Source: Acidimicrobiales bacterium (GTDB lineage: Bacteria; Actinomycetota; Acidimicrobiia; Acidimicrobiales; RAAP-2). Taken from it: 64,000 nucleotides of DNA. Location: positions 1 through 64,000 of the forward strand of contig JADMIJ010000004.1 in assembly GCA_015478655.1 (NCBI GenBank), written 5' to 3'. The position numbers were made by a program, and so were the translations under genes. How positions within the stretch are numbered: the stretch's first letter is position 1; every line of letters starts with the position of its first letter. A model generated the notes under the pieces. The model was not told the DNA's origin. It saw only the letters and a list, made by a program, of their open reading frames with translations, and made no database searches. Below are positions 34,029 to 41,973 of this stretch, piece by piece.

Positions 34029-34924
34029 CGCCAACGGGGTCCACCACCGGCACCACCGGCCCGGCCCGGCTCGACGTCGAGGGAGTGGTGGTGGCCTTCG
34101 GCGGCCTGCGAGCCGTCGACCGGGCCGACCTGTGCGCAGAGCCCGGGTCGATCGTCGGCCTCATCGGGCCCAACGGCTCGGGAAAGACGACCCTGCTCGA
34201 TGTCATCTCCGGGCTCGTCGGCCCCCAGGCCGGTTCGGTGCGGCTCGACGGGGAGAGCCTGGTCGAGTACCTGCCCGAGGAGCGCGTGAACCTCGGGGTC
34301 GTGCGGTCCTTTCAGGACTGCCGGCTGTTTCCCGAGCTGTGTGTGGAGGACGTGCTGCTGCTCACCCAGGACGCCCGCCGTCCTGTGGGCGTCCTCTCGT
34401 CCACGTTGCAGGCTCCCTGGGCCCGTCGATCGGAGCGCTCCAAGCGGGCGGCGCTGGAACAGGTGATGGGTTCGTTCGGGCTCGTTCGCTTCCGCCGTCA
34501 CCGCATCGCCCACCTCTCCACCGGGACCAGGCGGGTGGTCGACCTGGCCTCCATCGTGCTGGCCCGTCCCCGCCTCCTGTTGCTCGACGAGCCCACCGCG
34601 GGGATCGCCCAGCGCGAGGCGGAGGCCTTCGTGCCCCTGTTGCGCCGGCTGCACGAGTTGGCGGACACCACCATCGTGCTCGTCGAGCACGACGTACCCC
34701 TGGTCTTCGAACTGTGCAGCAAGGTGGTGATGATGGAGACCGGCGCCGTGGTCTCGTCGGGGACTCCCGACCAGGTTCGCCGCGACCCGCGGGCGCTGGC
34801 CGCTTATCTGGGTGCCAGTGACGAGGCGCTGGCCGTCTCGGGGGCCGTCCCCGTGCCCTCGGCTGATCCGGAGGGCGACGCCGTGGCGCCCGCCGGTGGC
34901 GCGGCCGAGCCGGTCGGCGAGTAG
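34025..34924 (+). CDS. LivG-like ABC transporter ATPase
   Basis: The product is 299 aa. Walker A is GPNGSGKTT, the Q-loop region VRSFQDCRLFPEL, Walker B LLLLDEPTAGIAQRE and the switch His is in VLVEHD. The signature reads LSTGTRR in place of LSGGQ, a variant seen in some Liv-like ATPases. A Pro/Ala-rich tail of about 30 residues follows the domain. It overlaps the permease stop (ATGA) and pairs with the ATPase half of the MFS fusion to make the two nucleotide-binding subunits. The operon ends here, 22 nt before a convergent dioxygenase gene. Confidence 0.9.
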   Translation: MTPTGSTTGTTGPARLDVEGVVVAFGGLRAVDRADLCAEPGSIVGLIGPNGSGKTTLLDVISGLVGPQAGSVRLDGESLVEYLPEERVNLGVVRSFQDCRLFPELCVEDVLLLTQDARRPVGVLSSTLQAPWARRSERSKRAALEQVMGSFGLVRFRRHRIAHLSTGTRRVVDLASIVLARPRLLLLDEPTAGIAQREAEAFVPLLRRLHELADTTIVLVEHDVPLVFELCSKVVMMETGAVVSSGTPDQVRRDPRALAAYLGASDEALAVSGAVPVPSADPEGDAVAPAGGAAEPVGE

Positions 34925-34946
34925 CCCGCCCGCTTCAGTTCGGCCC

Positions 34947-35798
34947 TCAGCGCTGGGGCATGGCCGGACCGTAGGGAACGTCACCCTGCAGCGTCACCCG
35001 GTTGGCGATTCGGGTGGCGTCGCCGTAGTCGTCGAGGGCGTAGTGGAGGGTGGCCCGGTTGTCCCAGAAGGCCACCGAGCCGGGTTCCCAGCGGAACCGG
35101 CAGGTGAGCTCCGGCTGCTGGCAGTGCCGGTAGAGCATCTCCAGAATGGCGTTGCTCTCGTTCTTCGACAGCCCGAGGATCGACTGGGTGAACTGGGGAT
35201 TCACGAAGAGCCCGTTGCGGCCGTTCTCGGGGTGGGTACGCACCACGGGATGGACGGCGGGGAGCAGCTTGTCGTGGAACTCGCCCTGCCACTCGTAGCC
35301 GCCCCGTGCGTCCACGTCCGCCGCGAACCAAGGATCGAAGTGCACGGCGATAAGTGAATCGCACATGGTCCGGACCGGATCGGCCAGCCGATCGTAGGCA
35401 TCCTGCAGGCTGGCCCATTCCGTGTCGCCCCCCACCTCGGGGGCGGTGAGCATGTGCAGGATCGACCCGAAGGCCGGGGCCTGGAGGAAGGTCACGTCAG
35501 TGTGCCACCAGCTGGCCCGGTCCTCACGACTGTCGATGACCAGCACCTCGGGGTTCCCCTCGATGGCCGGGAGCACGGGGTGCCCTTCGGTAACCACACC
35601 GAACTGCCGGGCGAAGTCGGCTTGCTGGGCGGGGGAGAGGTCCTGGTCGCGGAAGAAGATCACGTGGTGGGTATTGAGGGCCAGGCGGACATCGGCGACC
35701 GCCCGGGCGCTGAGCGGTTGCGAGAGGTCGAGCCCGTGGATCTCCGCTCCGATGATCGGCGACAGTGGGCTGACGGCGAAGTCTGCGACCACCGTCAT
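34947..35798 (-). CDS. TauD/TfdA-family Fe(II)/2-oxoglutarate dioxygenase
   Basis: The product is 283 aa. The iron-binding triad is visible as H-x-D in WWHTDVTF and the distal His in WDNRATLHYALDDY, followed by RVTLQGDVPYG with the Arg that binds 2-oxoglutarate. Family members hydroxylate taurine, 2,4-D or other sulfonates and ethers in the cytosol, and this one is close to the TauD type. The start ATG at 35798 gives the normal length; an in-frame run up to 36203 overlaps the divergent hydrolase and is rejected. It is convergent with the transporter operon, so a functional link is not certain. Confidence 0.9.
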   Translation of the reverse strand: MTVVADFAVSPLSPIIGAEIHGLDLSQPLSARAVADVRLALNTHHVIFFRDQDLSPAQQADFARQFGVVTEGHPVLPAIEGNPEVLVIDSREDRASWWHTDVTFLQAPAFGSILHMLTAPEVGGDTEWASLQDAYDRLADPVRTMCDSLIAVHFDPWFAADVDARGGYEWQGEFHDKLLPAVHPVVRTHPENGRNGLFVNPQFTQSILGLSKNESNAILEMLYRHCQQPELTCRFRWEPGSVAFWDNRATLHYALDDYGDATRIANRVTLQGDVPYGPAMPQR

Positions 35799-36000
35799 AG
35801 GGCGCTCATCGTCTGATCGGTCGTCCGCATGGAACCCATGGTGCCCCAAAGCCGGTGCCTGCTCAACTGGCACGGTCGGATCGGGCGTGCATCCTGTGGT
35901 GGGAAGGCCAAGCCTCGGCCATGTCCACCTGGTCGGTGTGGCAACCTGAACACCGGCTCGCCAGCGCCATGGGACTCGGACGACCGGAGGATGATCGAGG

Positions 36001-37038
36001 ATGACGCAGCTGTTTCCGCCCCCGCGGCGCAATTTCTCCCCGTGGTTCCAAGTGGTCAGCCGTCTGATGGCAACGGAGCGGGACGACCCCCTGCCCGTCG
36101 ACGACCTCTCGACCCTCGGTCCCTGGCGCCACCGGTTCGCGGCCCGCCTCGGGGACGCACTGGCACCGTGGCCCGAGCCGGTGGCGTTGGACCTGGAGGT
36201 CACGGAGGAGACGACGTGCGACGGCTACACACAGAGCCGGGTCGTGTTCGACACCGAGGACACCATGTCGGTGCCCGCCTATCTCCTGGTGCCCGACGAT
36301 CGGACGGCGCCGGGCCCGGCGGTGCTGGCCGTCCACGGTCACGGCCCCGGAAAGTCCGTGGTCTGTGGATTGGAGCCCGACGCCGCTCCCCGGGCCGACT
36401 ACGCGGCTGAACTGGCCCGGCGTGGCTACGTGGTCCTGGCCCCTGACCTGCGCTGCTTCGGCGAGCGCGCCGACTGGAACCCGCCGGATCACTATGCGTG
36501 CGACACGAACCTCGTCCACCAGGTCATGGGGGGATGGAGCCCGCTGACCCAGAACCTGTGGGACCTGTCCTGCTCACTGGACGTGCTCGAGGCCCACCCG
36601 CTGGTCGACCCGGCCCGAATGGGGATGGTGGGGCTGTCCTACGGGGCCACCCTGACCCTGTTCCTCGCCGCCCGTGATCCGCGGGTGGCGGCCGCCGTGG
36701 TGAGTGGGTACTTCTCCTCGTGGGCGGAATCGCACAAGGTTCCGTGGAACATGTGCGGCTCCCAGGTGCTCTCCGGGATGTTGGGCCGCATGGAGCATGT
36801 CGATCTGGGCGCGTTGGTGGCCCCACGCGCCCTCTTGGTCGAGACGGGGAGAGAGGACCTCATCTTCCCGGTGGCCGCCGCCGAGCAGTCGGTGGGACAG
36901 CTGCGGCGGGTCTACGACCACCTGGGCGCCGTCGACCTTCTGGAGCACGATGTGTTCGACGGCGAGCACGAGTGGCACGGCCTCCGCGCCTATCCGTTCC
37001 TCGACCACCATCTCGGATCACCAGCGGGAGCTACCTGA
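36001..37038 (+). CDS. Alpha/beta hydrolase (dienelactone-hydrolase/acetyl-esterase-like)
   Basis: The product is 345 aa without a signal peptide. It has the oxyanion-loop strand AVLAVHGHGPGKS, the nucleophile elbow GLSYGA (G-x-S-x-G), a probable acid in GREDLIFP and the catalytic His in GEHEWHG. The long N-terminal segment (about 1-100) before the fold resembles that of dienelactone-hydrolase or cephalosporin-esterase relatives. The ATG at 36001 follows a GGAGG/GAGG-rich leader. It is divergent from the dioxygenase across 202 bp. The substrate is probably an ester or lactone. Confidence 0.85.
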   Translation: MTQLFPPPRRNFSPWFQVVSRLMATERDDPLPVDDLSTLGPWRHRFAARLGDALAPWPEPVALDLEVTEETTCDGYTQSRVVFDTEDTMSVPAYLLVPDDRTAPGPAVLAVHGHGPGKSVVCGLEPDAAPRADYAAELARRGYVVLAPDLRCFGERADWNPPDHYACDTNLVHQVMGGWSPLTQNLWDLSCSLDVLEAHPLVDPARMGMVGLSYGATLTLFLAARDPRVAAAVVSGYFSSWAESHKVPWNMCGSQVLSGMLGRMEHVDLGALVAPRALLVETGREDLIFPVAAAEQSVGQLRRVYDHLGAVDLLEHDVFDGEHEWHGLRAYPFLDHHLGSPAGAT

Positions 37039-37066
37039 CCACACGCCCTGACCTGGCGAGTGGTTT
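37039..37066. terminator. Hairpin between convergent hydrolase and NagB-like genes
   Basis: Nine-bp arms CCACACGCC / GGCGAGTGG with one mismatch and a 7-nt loop are followed by TTT on the plus strand. The hairpin starts right after the hydrolase stop and runs to the NagB-like stop, which fits a bidirectional terminator. Confidence 0.5.
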
Positions 37067-37845
37067 CACACCTCGGAGGACAGCAGGCGGGAGGAGTCGG
37101 GGTCGAGGAAGACGGTGGCGTGCACGGTCCGCTGCAGGATCGAGGCGGGACAGGCGGTGCTCACCGGTCCCTCCAAGGCCGCGCCCACCGGCTCCGCCTT
37201 GCGGGCTTCAGGGACGATGGCCAGCACCCGTTTGGCCCGGAGCAGCGCCGGAATGGTCACCGTCAGCGCCTGTCGGGGCACGTCGCCTTCGGTAGCGAAG
37301 TGGCCTTCGTTGACCTGCTGTCGCCGGCAGGCCGCATCGAGCTCCACCACTTTGACATCACGGGCATCTCCGAAATCGGCTACCGGAGGGTCGTTGAAGG
37401 CCAGGTGGCCGTTCTCCCCTATGCCCAGGCAGCACAGGTCGAGCGGATGGTCGGCCAGTAGCCGGGCGTAGCGTGTGCATTCGCGTTCCGGTGGGGCCAA
37501 CCCGTCGAGGTAGTGGGTGGCCCGGGGCCGGGCCGGCTCCTCGATCCGCTGCCGAATCCAACGACGGAAGCTGGCCGGATGATCGGGGCCGATCCCCACG
37601 TACTCGTCCATGTGGAACACGACGATGTCGCCCCACGGGACCTCGGTCCTGCGCTCCATGAGGGAGTCGATGAAGGCGAACTGGGAGTTGCCGGTGGCGA
37701 ACATGGCATGGGCCACACCGCTCCGTTCCACAGCGCCGCGGAGCACCCCCACCGCCTCGTCGGCCGCCGCTCGGGCCATCGCCGTGATGTCAGGCAGCAC
37801 GGCGACGTCGGCTCCGCCGATCCGACGGTGTCCCGGTTGGGCCAT
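37066..37845 (-). CDS. NagB-like glucosamine-6-phosphate isomerase/deaminase family protein
   Basis: The product is 259 aa, about the length of NagB. The strand with FHMDEYVG and the loop GIGENGHLAFNDPP match the family. In E. coli NagB the loop reads NDGHIAFNEP, so the Asp before GH is Asn here and the Glu after FN is Asp. This variant occurs in a broad NagB-like subfamily whose substrate may differ from glucosamine-6-phosphate. The ATG at 37845 is preceded by TACAGT (37852-37857) with a 6-nt spacer and no Shine-Dalgarno, hence probably leaderless; the ORF extension to 37941 is rejected. Confidence 0.85.
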   Translation of the reverse strand: MAQPGHRRIGGADVAVLPDITAMARAAADEAVGVLRGAVERSGVAHAMFATGNSQFAFIDSLMERRTEVPWGDIVVFHMDEYVGIGPDHPASFRRWIRQRIEEPARPRATHYLDGLAPPERECTRYARLLADHPLDLCCLGIGENGHLAFNDPPVADFGDARDVKVVELDAACRRQQVNEGHFATEGDVPRQALTVTIPALLRAKRVLAIVPEARKAEPVGAALEGPVSTACPASILQRTVHATVFLDPDSSRLLSSEV

Positions 37846-37970
37846 GGCGGCACTGTAGATGCCGTCGGGCCGACCGGTCGAAGGGCCTCCCTTCCCGGTC
37901 GGGCGGGGCCGCGGCTGACCCCACTGACCCCAGGCTGACACCGCTCCGGGCCATGGGGACGATGCGCCGG

Positions 37971-38978
37971 CTAAGGGACCTTCAGGGCCGGAACCACCTC
38001 GGCCCTGAACCGCCGCAGGGTCTCGTCACCCGGGAAGTCGCGCAGCCACAGGATGAGACCCCGGCAGCCGGCGTCCACGAAGGCCTGGGTCTTGTCGATC
38101 ACCTGGTCGACCGTGCCGACCAGGTTTTCGTCCAGGTAACGCTCGGTCGGAGTCCCACCCCACAGGTCCCCACCGTCCTCGGAATGGCACCAGGCGAGCG
38201 TTTCGGCCTCGGTGTCGAAGAGCCGGCAGTCCGGGCCGTGGGTGCGGGTGATCTCCTCGAACGGTCGTCCGACCTCGTCGCAGTACCCGGCCAACAGGCC
38301 GGACTTGCGCTCGAAGTCCCCGAGGCCCACCTGCCAGTTGGTGAGGTCGGCCCGACGGGCGGCGATGCGCAGGTTGACCTTCTCACCTCCCCCGCCCACC
38401 AGCACCGGTGGCAGCTGCTGAACCGGCTTGGGATCGCAAAAGGCCCCGTCGAAATGGAGGTGGGCGCCGTCGAAGGTGACGGTCTCCTCGGTCCACAGCC
38501 GCCGGATGACCTCGAGGGTCTCGTCCAGGACGGCCAGTCGCTCCGGGTTGGACAGGTAGTCGTATCCATAGGAGTGGTATTCCTCGTGGAACCACCCGGC
38601 CCCGAGCCCGAGGATGAGCCGACCGCCCGAGTACACGTCGACGCAGGCTGCCTCCTTGGCCAGCAGCCCCGCGTTGCGGTAGGAGGCGCACGTCACCAGC
38701 TGGCCGAGACCGGCACGGGTCGTCTGTTGCGAGAGCGCGGCCAGCATGGTGAAGGCCTCGAACACATGGGTCGGTCGACGGAGGGGCACCGTTTCCACGT
38801 GGTCGTACACCCACAGGTGGTCGTACCCGAGCGACTCGGCCAGCATCGCCAACTCCACCGACCGGGCCCAGGCGTCGGGGCCGCTCCAGCCGGTGTATTC
38901 GAGCTTCCAACCCTGGGGAATGAAGACCCCGACCTGGAGCGTGCCCCCGGGAGCCGGGCTCGGCGCGGCCCCACTCAC
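37971..38978 (-). CDS. LLM-class (F420-dependent) oxidoreductase
   Basis: The product is 335 aa with a luciferase-like TIM barrel. It has VGVFIPQG, LAESLGYDHLWVYDH, LGQLVTCASYRNAGLLAKEA, DVYSGGRLILGLGAGWF, LPPVLVGGGG and a C-terminal region guided by LVGTVDQVIDKTQAF. This pattern is typical of actinobacterial F420-dependent dehydrogenases or reductases. The GTG at 38978 overlaps the VOC stop by 4 nt. It is the third gene of the ADH-VOC-LLM operon, which is controlled by the palindrome at 40571-40584. The substrate is unknown. Confidence 0.9.
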   Translation of the reverse strand: MSGAAPSPAPGGTLQVGVFIPQGWKLEYTGWSGPDAWARSVELAMLAESLGYDHLWVYDHVETVPLRRPTHVFEAFTMLAALSQQTTRAGLGQLVTCASYRNAGLLAKEAACVDVYSGGRLILGLGAGWFHEEYHSYGYDYLSNPERLAVLDETLEVIRRLWTEETVTFDGAHLHFDGAFCDPKPVQQLPPVLVGGGGEKVNLRIAARRADLTNWQVGLGDFERKSGLLAGYCDEVGRPFEEITRTHGPDCRLFDTEAETLAWCHSEDGGDLWGGTPTERYLDENLVGTVDQVIDKTQAFVDAGCRGLILWLRDFPGDETLRRFRAEVVPALKVP

Positions 38979-39421
38979 GCCGGGAACTCCCACCACTGCA
39001 CCTCACACATCATGGGCAGCAGGTACTTGACGTAGAGCGAGTGGATCTTGACGACCTTCTGGTCGTCCATGTGGACGTCGATGAGGTCGACCCGATCATC
39101 GTGCTCTCGGAAGGCCACGGCCCGGTCGTGGACGCCCTGTAGCTCCGCCATCGATCCCACCGCGAAGCCGAAATGGTCCATGCGAGGGCACTCCATCGGG
39201 TTGGCCTCGTCGATGAGGAAGATGAACTGGTCCCAGTGCACGCAGGAGAGGACGAGCCGATGGCGGTCCTCGGTCAGCTGCTCGATCTCGTCGAACCCGA
39301 AGACCTCGCTCCAGAAATGGCAGATGTCGGTCCGGTTGTCTTCGTCGAGCAGATCCGCGGGCATGCTCATGGCCACGTGGTTGAAACGCGGGGTGCCCGT
39401 CGGGTAGTAGGGATGGGGCAT
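38975..39421 (-). CDS. VOC-family (glyoxalase-like) protein
   Basis: The product is 148 aa with a vicinal-oxygen-chelate fold of two beta-alpha-beta-beta-beta modules. RFNHVAMSM gives the first metal His and MDHFGFAVGSM the second His; QFIFLIDEAN and the C-terminal strands complete the barrel. Such proteins are dioxygenases, isomerases or lyases of small metabolites. ATGA and GTGA overlaps tie it to the ADH before and LLM after, so the three form one enzymatic unit. The long ORF to 39832 is antisense-like read-through inside ADH and is rejected. Confidence 0.8.
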   Translation of the reverse strand: MPHPYYPTGTPRFNHVAMSMPADLLDEDNRTDICHFWSEVFGFDEIEQLTEDRHRLVLSCVHWDQFIFLIDEANPMECPRMDHFGFAVGSMAELQGVHDRAVAFREHDDRVDLIDVHMDDQKVVKIHSLYVKYLLPMMCEVQWWEFPA

Positions 39422-40512
39422 CACACGCCCCCTGTGGTGGCAGGTGCAGTGGTCGCACCGTCGGAGAGGTGGGGGACCACCATGACCTTGCCGGCGTACC
39501 GGCCCTCGGCCAGTCCCGCCAGGGCATCGGAGAGCCGGTCGAGGGGCACGTCGTCTGCCTCGATCAGGAGGTCGGTCGGGAAGTCGACGGAGGCCAACAG
39601 CTCCAGCGCCCGCTCGAAGCCGCCCTCGTCGTAGACGAAGGACCCCACCACGTGGAGCTCGTTGAGGATGAACCGATTGGGGTCGAATGCCGGGGGCTCG
39701 ATGCCCGCTCCCACCAGGGCCATGGTGCCGCCCCGCCGCAACTGGTGGAAGCCCGCCTCGATGGCTGCCTTCTTGCCCGAGCACTCGAGTACCACGTGCA
39801 CGGCGCGCTCGGAGATCCGCTCGGGCTCCCACGGTGGGAAGGTCTCGAGGTCGATCGGGTCCACCACCTCTGCCGCGCCGAGGTCCCTGGCCAGTTGTCT
39901 TCGTCGCTCACCGGGCTCGACGACCGTGACCGGTCCGATCCCGCGCGCTACCAGAGCGGCAAGGGAGAGCGCGCCGATGGGCCCGGCCCCGATGACCATC
40001 ACCGAGTCGCCCGGGGCCGCTCCGGAGCGGGTGATCCCGTGAAGGGCCACCGCCAACGGCTCGGCCAGGGCTGCCTGGCGCGCCGTGAGCCCCGGCGGGA
40101 GACGCAGGAGCGACGCCGCCCGTACCAGCACGTAGCGGGCAAAGGCCCCGTCGTGGCCGTCGATGACGGATCCCTCGCGGTTCTCGCACTGGGACGGCTT
40201 CCCCTCCAGGCAGCGGCGGCACCGCCCACACTTGGGCGATGTGCCCTCGACTACGGTCTCGCCGATCTCCCAGCCCACCACGCCCTCACCCAGGGCGGCA
40301 ATGGCACCGGTGAACTCGTGGCCCGCCACCAATCCGGGCTTGCCGGCCCAGCCTTCGAGCAACAGGTGGATGTCCGAGCCGCAGATGCCGCAATGGTCCA
40401 CCTCGACCAGCACCTCGCCGGGTCCGGGTCGGGGCACCGATCGCTCCTCGACCACCACCTCACCGGGCCGCTGGTAGACCGCGGCCGGCATCACCTCGGG
40501 CAGATCGATCAT
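39421..40512 (-). CDS. Zinc-dependent alcohol dehydrogenase (MDR family)
   Basis: The product is 363 aa. It has the catalytic-zinc cysteine loop CGICGSDIH, GHEFTG, the four structural-zinc cysteines in CGRCRRCLEGKPSQC, the Rossmann motif VIGAGPIGAL and ECSGKKAAIEAG. It is a threonine/sorbitol-dehydrogenase-like MDR enzyme oxidising a secondary alcohol with NAD(P)+. The ATG at 40512 has GGGGAGG upstream; the in-frame extension to 40569 is rejected. It heads the ADH-VOC-LLM operon and has a 60-70-nt leader after the operator-overlapped promoter. Confidence 0.92.
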   Translation of the reverse strand: MIDLPEVMPAAVYQRPGEVVVEERSVPRPGPGEVLVEVDHCGICGSDIHLLLEGWAGKPGLVAGHEFTGAIAALGEGVVGWEIGETVVEGTSPKCGRCRRCLEGKPSQCENREGSVIDGHDGAFARYVLVRAASLLRLPPGLTARQAALAEPLAVALHGITRSGAAPGDSVMVIGAGPIGALSLAALVARGIGPVTVVEPGERRRQLARDLGAAEVVDPIDLETFPPWEPERISERAVHVVLECSGKKAAIEAGFHQLRRGGTMALVGAGIEPPAFDPNRFILNELHVVGSFVYDEGGFERALELLASVDFPTDLLIEADDVPLDRLSDALAGLAEGRYAGKVMVVPHLSDGATTAPATTGGV

Positions 40513-40570
40513 GAAGGCACCTCCCCCCGATGGGTCCGGGTCCGGGTGTTCCGGGCGCCGAACCGGCATC

Positions 40571-40589
40571 TGACACTGGTGTCACTCTA
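40571..40589 (-). promoter_or_regulatory. ADH-operon promoter with TGACA-N4-TGTCA operator
   Basis: On the minus strand TAGAGT (40589-40584) is followed directly by TGACACCAGTGTCA (to 40571). The 6-bp arms of this palindrome are exact. The order and spacing are identical to those before the GH4 operon at 23806, so both are probably controlled by the same repressor. A typical -35 box is not visible. Confidence 0.65.
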
Positions 40590-40726
40590 GGTCAGGGAGG
40601 CCGAGTGGGGCACTGCCGGCAGCCCGAGGCTCCGGAGGAGAGACCGGTGATGGGGCCGTCACAGGGAATGCGGCCTGAGATGCCGGCCCACGGCGGAAAC
40701 TCCGAAGGTCGACCAACTGAGATTGC

Positions 40727-41191
40727 TCACGGCTGGTACGGCGGTGCTTCGCCCCAGCCCCAGCGCGGCACGGGGGCATGTTCGATGACCGCCGCCCCGG
40801 CCTGTGAGTTGCCGAGAGCGATGCGAGTACCCCACTCGAGGTAGGCAACCAAAGCGGAGCGAAACTCCGGGTCGTTCGGCATCCCGGCATCGTCGGCCGC
40901 ATGACTCATCAAGGAAGCGAACCGGAATCGCTGATCGTCGGTGATACCGAGTTGTCGGTGCTTCTCCACCATTCGCTCGTAGCCGCCCAGCTGCTGGGAG
41001 TACGTCGGGGGGCCACCGAAGACCTCGCTCCACCATGCGCCAACGTTTCGACGATGTTCTGCGTGAACTCCACCAGGGAAGAACGGTGACAGCAGTTCGT
41101 CCTGTTCGACTCGGTCATAGAACGCGTTGATCAGGTGATCGAACGCCTCTCGACCGCCGGCCCACTCATACAGCGTCGGCTCCGGAGCCAT
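40727..41191 (-). CDS. Group II truncated haemoglobin (TrHbO-like)
   Basis: The product is 154 aa. It has TLYEWAGGREAFDHLINAFYD with the B10 Tyr, VFGGPPTYSQ, the proximal His in MVEKHRQLGI and WGTRIAL with the G8 Trp typical of group II, followed by the family tail PVPRWGWGEAPPY. These haem proteins bind oxygen or help detoxify NO and peroxides. The ATG at 41191 follows TAGATT (41198-41203) by 6 nt with no Shine-Dalgarno (leaderless). It is divergent from the thioesterase gene. Confidence 0.92.
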   Translation of the reverse strand: MAPEPTLYEWAGGREAFDHLINAFYDRVEQDELLSPFFPGGVHAEHRRNVGAWWSEVFGGPPTYSQQLGGYERMVEKHRQLGITDDQRFRFASLMSHAADDAGMPNDPEFRSALVAYLEWGTRIALGNSQAGAAVIEHAPVPRWGWGEAPPYQP

Positions 41192-41283
41192 GCCGTCAAT
41201 CTACCGGCGCCAGAGCAGCTGACTGATCGCCGGTATCAGTGTGGTCACGAGACCCCATGCGCCTGAGCTCCTGATCGGGCACA

Positions 41284-41769
41284 ATGGCGGCGATGTCAGA
41301 TCAAGCCTTCCAGGACATGATGATCGACAACTATTGCTGGGGTTGCGGTGCTGACAACCCTGTGGGACTCCAACTCAAGAGCCACTGGGATGGTGACGTT
41401 GCCGTTGCCCGATGGCAGCCCACTGCCGAATACGCCGCAGGACCTCGGCACATCCTGAACGGCGGGATCATCGCCACCCTCCTCGACTGTCACGGCGTGT
41501 GCACCGCTGTCGCTACTGCGTACGGGAATCTGGATCGGGCCATCGGCAGCGAACCAAAGATCTGGTATGCGACATCTGAAATGACGGTCGAGTATTTGCG
41601 TCCCACTCCGCTTGACGCCGTCGTCCACCTTGTGGCTTCGCTGGTGGACGTAGACGAGCGGATGACGACGGTTCAGTGCACCCTGGATGCGGCCGGGAAG
41701 GAGCGGGCGCGGGCAACCGTCCGTTCGATCAAAGTGCCCGAATCATGGCGACATGGGGTCACCGGCTGA
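41284..41769 (+). CDS. PaaI-type hotdog-fold thioesterase
   Basis: The product is 161 aa. It has the single hotdog domain of the 4HBT/PaaI family: an N-terminal CWGCGADNPVGLQL zinc-like or structural Cys pair, the HILNGGIIATLLDCHGVC helix with the active-site Asn/Asp region, and MTVEYLRPTPLDAVV. It would hydrolyse an acyl-CoA thioester. The ATG at 41284 is taken; the ATG at 41293 is also possible, and neither has a strong Shine-Dalgarno. It is divergent from the truncated haemoglobin gene. Confidence 0.85.
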   Translation: MAAMSDQAFQDMMIDNYCWGCGADNPVGLQLKSHWDGDVAVARWQPTAEYAAGPRHILNGGIIATLLDCHGVCTAVATAYGNLDRAIGSEPKIWYATSEMTVEYLRPTPLDAVVHLVASLVDVDERMTTVQCTLDAAGKERARATVRSIKVPESWRHGVTG

Positions 41770-41973
41770 ACAACAGCGTAAGGCGGCCCCACGCCAACAC
41801 CGGTTTGTCGGCCCCCGGTGTTCGAGGTGCATGGCGCACCCACGTTGCGGGCTTGCTGGCAGGCTGCGGGGATGTCATCGAACGAAGGCTGTTCTGGCTC
41901 TGTCCGGAGGTCCGACATGAGTTTCCTGGTGAAGTGTAGATTCCCGGCGGGTCTCACAATGAAGGAGGGTCCG

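Noticed and set aside
29862-34034. A 1390-codon open frame on the minus strand opposite the transporter operon
   Set aside because: It is rich in Gly/His/Gln/Glu from the complement of GC-rich codons and has no recognisable domain. The plus strand carries complete MFS, ABC and Liv motifs.
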